The translations under genes were made by a program, and so were the position numbers. A stretch of DNA of 64,000 bases from Pseudorhodoferax sp. Leaf265 (GTDB lineage Bacteria > Pseudomonadota > Gammaproteobacteria > Burkholderiales > Burkholderiaceae_C): the NCBI RefSeq assembly GCF_001422365.1, contig NZ_LMMT01000007.1:1-64000 (forward strand), given 5' to 3'. Of this stretch, positions 63,960-64,000 are shown piece by piece. A model generated the notes under the pieces. The model ran no database searches, was not told where the DNA came from, and saw only the letters and a list, made by a program, of their open reading frames with translations. The stretch's first letter is position 1; each line of letters starts with the position of its first letter.

Positions 63960-64000
63960 TCAGCCCTTTTGCACCATCTTCAACACGCTGGAGAAGTCCA
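63960..64000 (-). CDS. C-terminal end of an unidentified protein (runs off the right edge)
   Basis: Only the last 13 or so codons are visible on the minus strand, reading DFSSVLKMVQKG and stop. This tail resembles the end of NAD-dependent beta-hydroxyacid dehydrogenases (3-hydroxyisobutyrate dehydrogenase type), but so short a piece cannot settle it. Confidence 0.35.
   Translation of the reverse strand, partial: DFSSVLKMVQKG

Overview
The window is dense, GC-rich chromosomal DNA of a betaproteobacterium, most likely a member of the Burkholderiales close to the Comamonadaceae. This is inferred from the very high GC, the Bug/TctC periplasmic binding proteins next to a CaiB-type CoA transferase, the Edd/Eda pair, the dapC-dapD-pilU-dapE cluster and the smpB/ratA/ratB and guaB/guaA neighbourhoods. 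I saw no rRNA, tRNA, insertion sequence, integrase, CRISPR array or phage module. Most of it reads as stable core or catabolic chromosome with one slightly lower-GC patch at about 39.5-42.1 kb.

Layout. 0-6.6 kb: the N-terminus of a sugar ABC binding protein behind a perfect LacI/PurR-type operator; pdxH; a bestrophin-like channel; a TetR regulator with a two-subunit molybdenum hydroxylase (Tat-exported large subunit) and its MocA-like cofactor enzyme, both promoters carrying the same inverted repeat; a ChaC-like enzyme. 6.6-12.5 kb: edd-eda, then Bug / type III CoA transferase / Bug. 12.5-19.9 kb: gloA, a PaaI-type thioesterase divergent from a MarR regulator, a large GAF/PAS/GGDEF/EAL protein, dgoA-dgoK and a small cupin-like protein. 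19.9-30.4 kb: rhlE, ettA, a membrane-anchored TAXI protein coupled to a P1-family peptidase, and two tandem MHYT-GGDEF-EAL proteins, the second interrupted by an in-frame TAG.

30.4-39.4 kb: smpB divergent from ratA-ratB, a DUF4124 protein, guaB, a Kbp-like BON/LysM protein, guaA, a PBP5-type D,D-peptidase, and a RecQ-like helicase with a C-terminal phosphoribosyltransferase-like domain. 39.5-43.5 kb: AraC regulator, B3/4 domain protein and LysE exporter in one direction, msrB-msrA, then an internally deleted YeeE/YedE (DUF6691-like) remnant. 43.5-50.6 kb: an acetate block in which hybrid kinase, OmpR-type regulator, DUF485 protein and actP read leftward and acsA reads rightward; the DUF485 ribosome binding site lies in a perfect hairpin. 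50.7-59.3 kb: small hypothetical and stress proteins, a YheS-like ABC-F protein, and the lysine/diaminopimelate cluster dapC-dapD-pilU-dapE-prmB. 59.4-64 kb: a LuxR-type regulator with a hybrid kinase, and an MFS transporter divergent from an ArsR-type regulator.

Working together: acsA, actP and the adjacent two-component system form a plausible acetate uptake and activation unit. edd/eda and dgoK/dgoA supply two KDPG/KDPGal aldolase routes. Three multidomain c-di-GMP proteins occur within 17 kb. The observations I rate highest are the TAG that splits an EAL domain but leaves MHYT-GGDEF intact, the AraC/B3-4/LysE module, the hairpin over the DUF485-actP ribosome binding site, the helicase-phosphoribosyltransferase fusion and the paired TetR operators.
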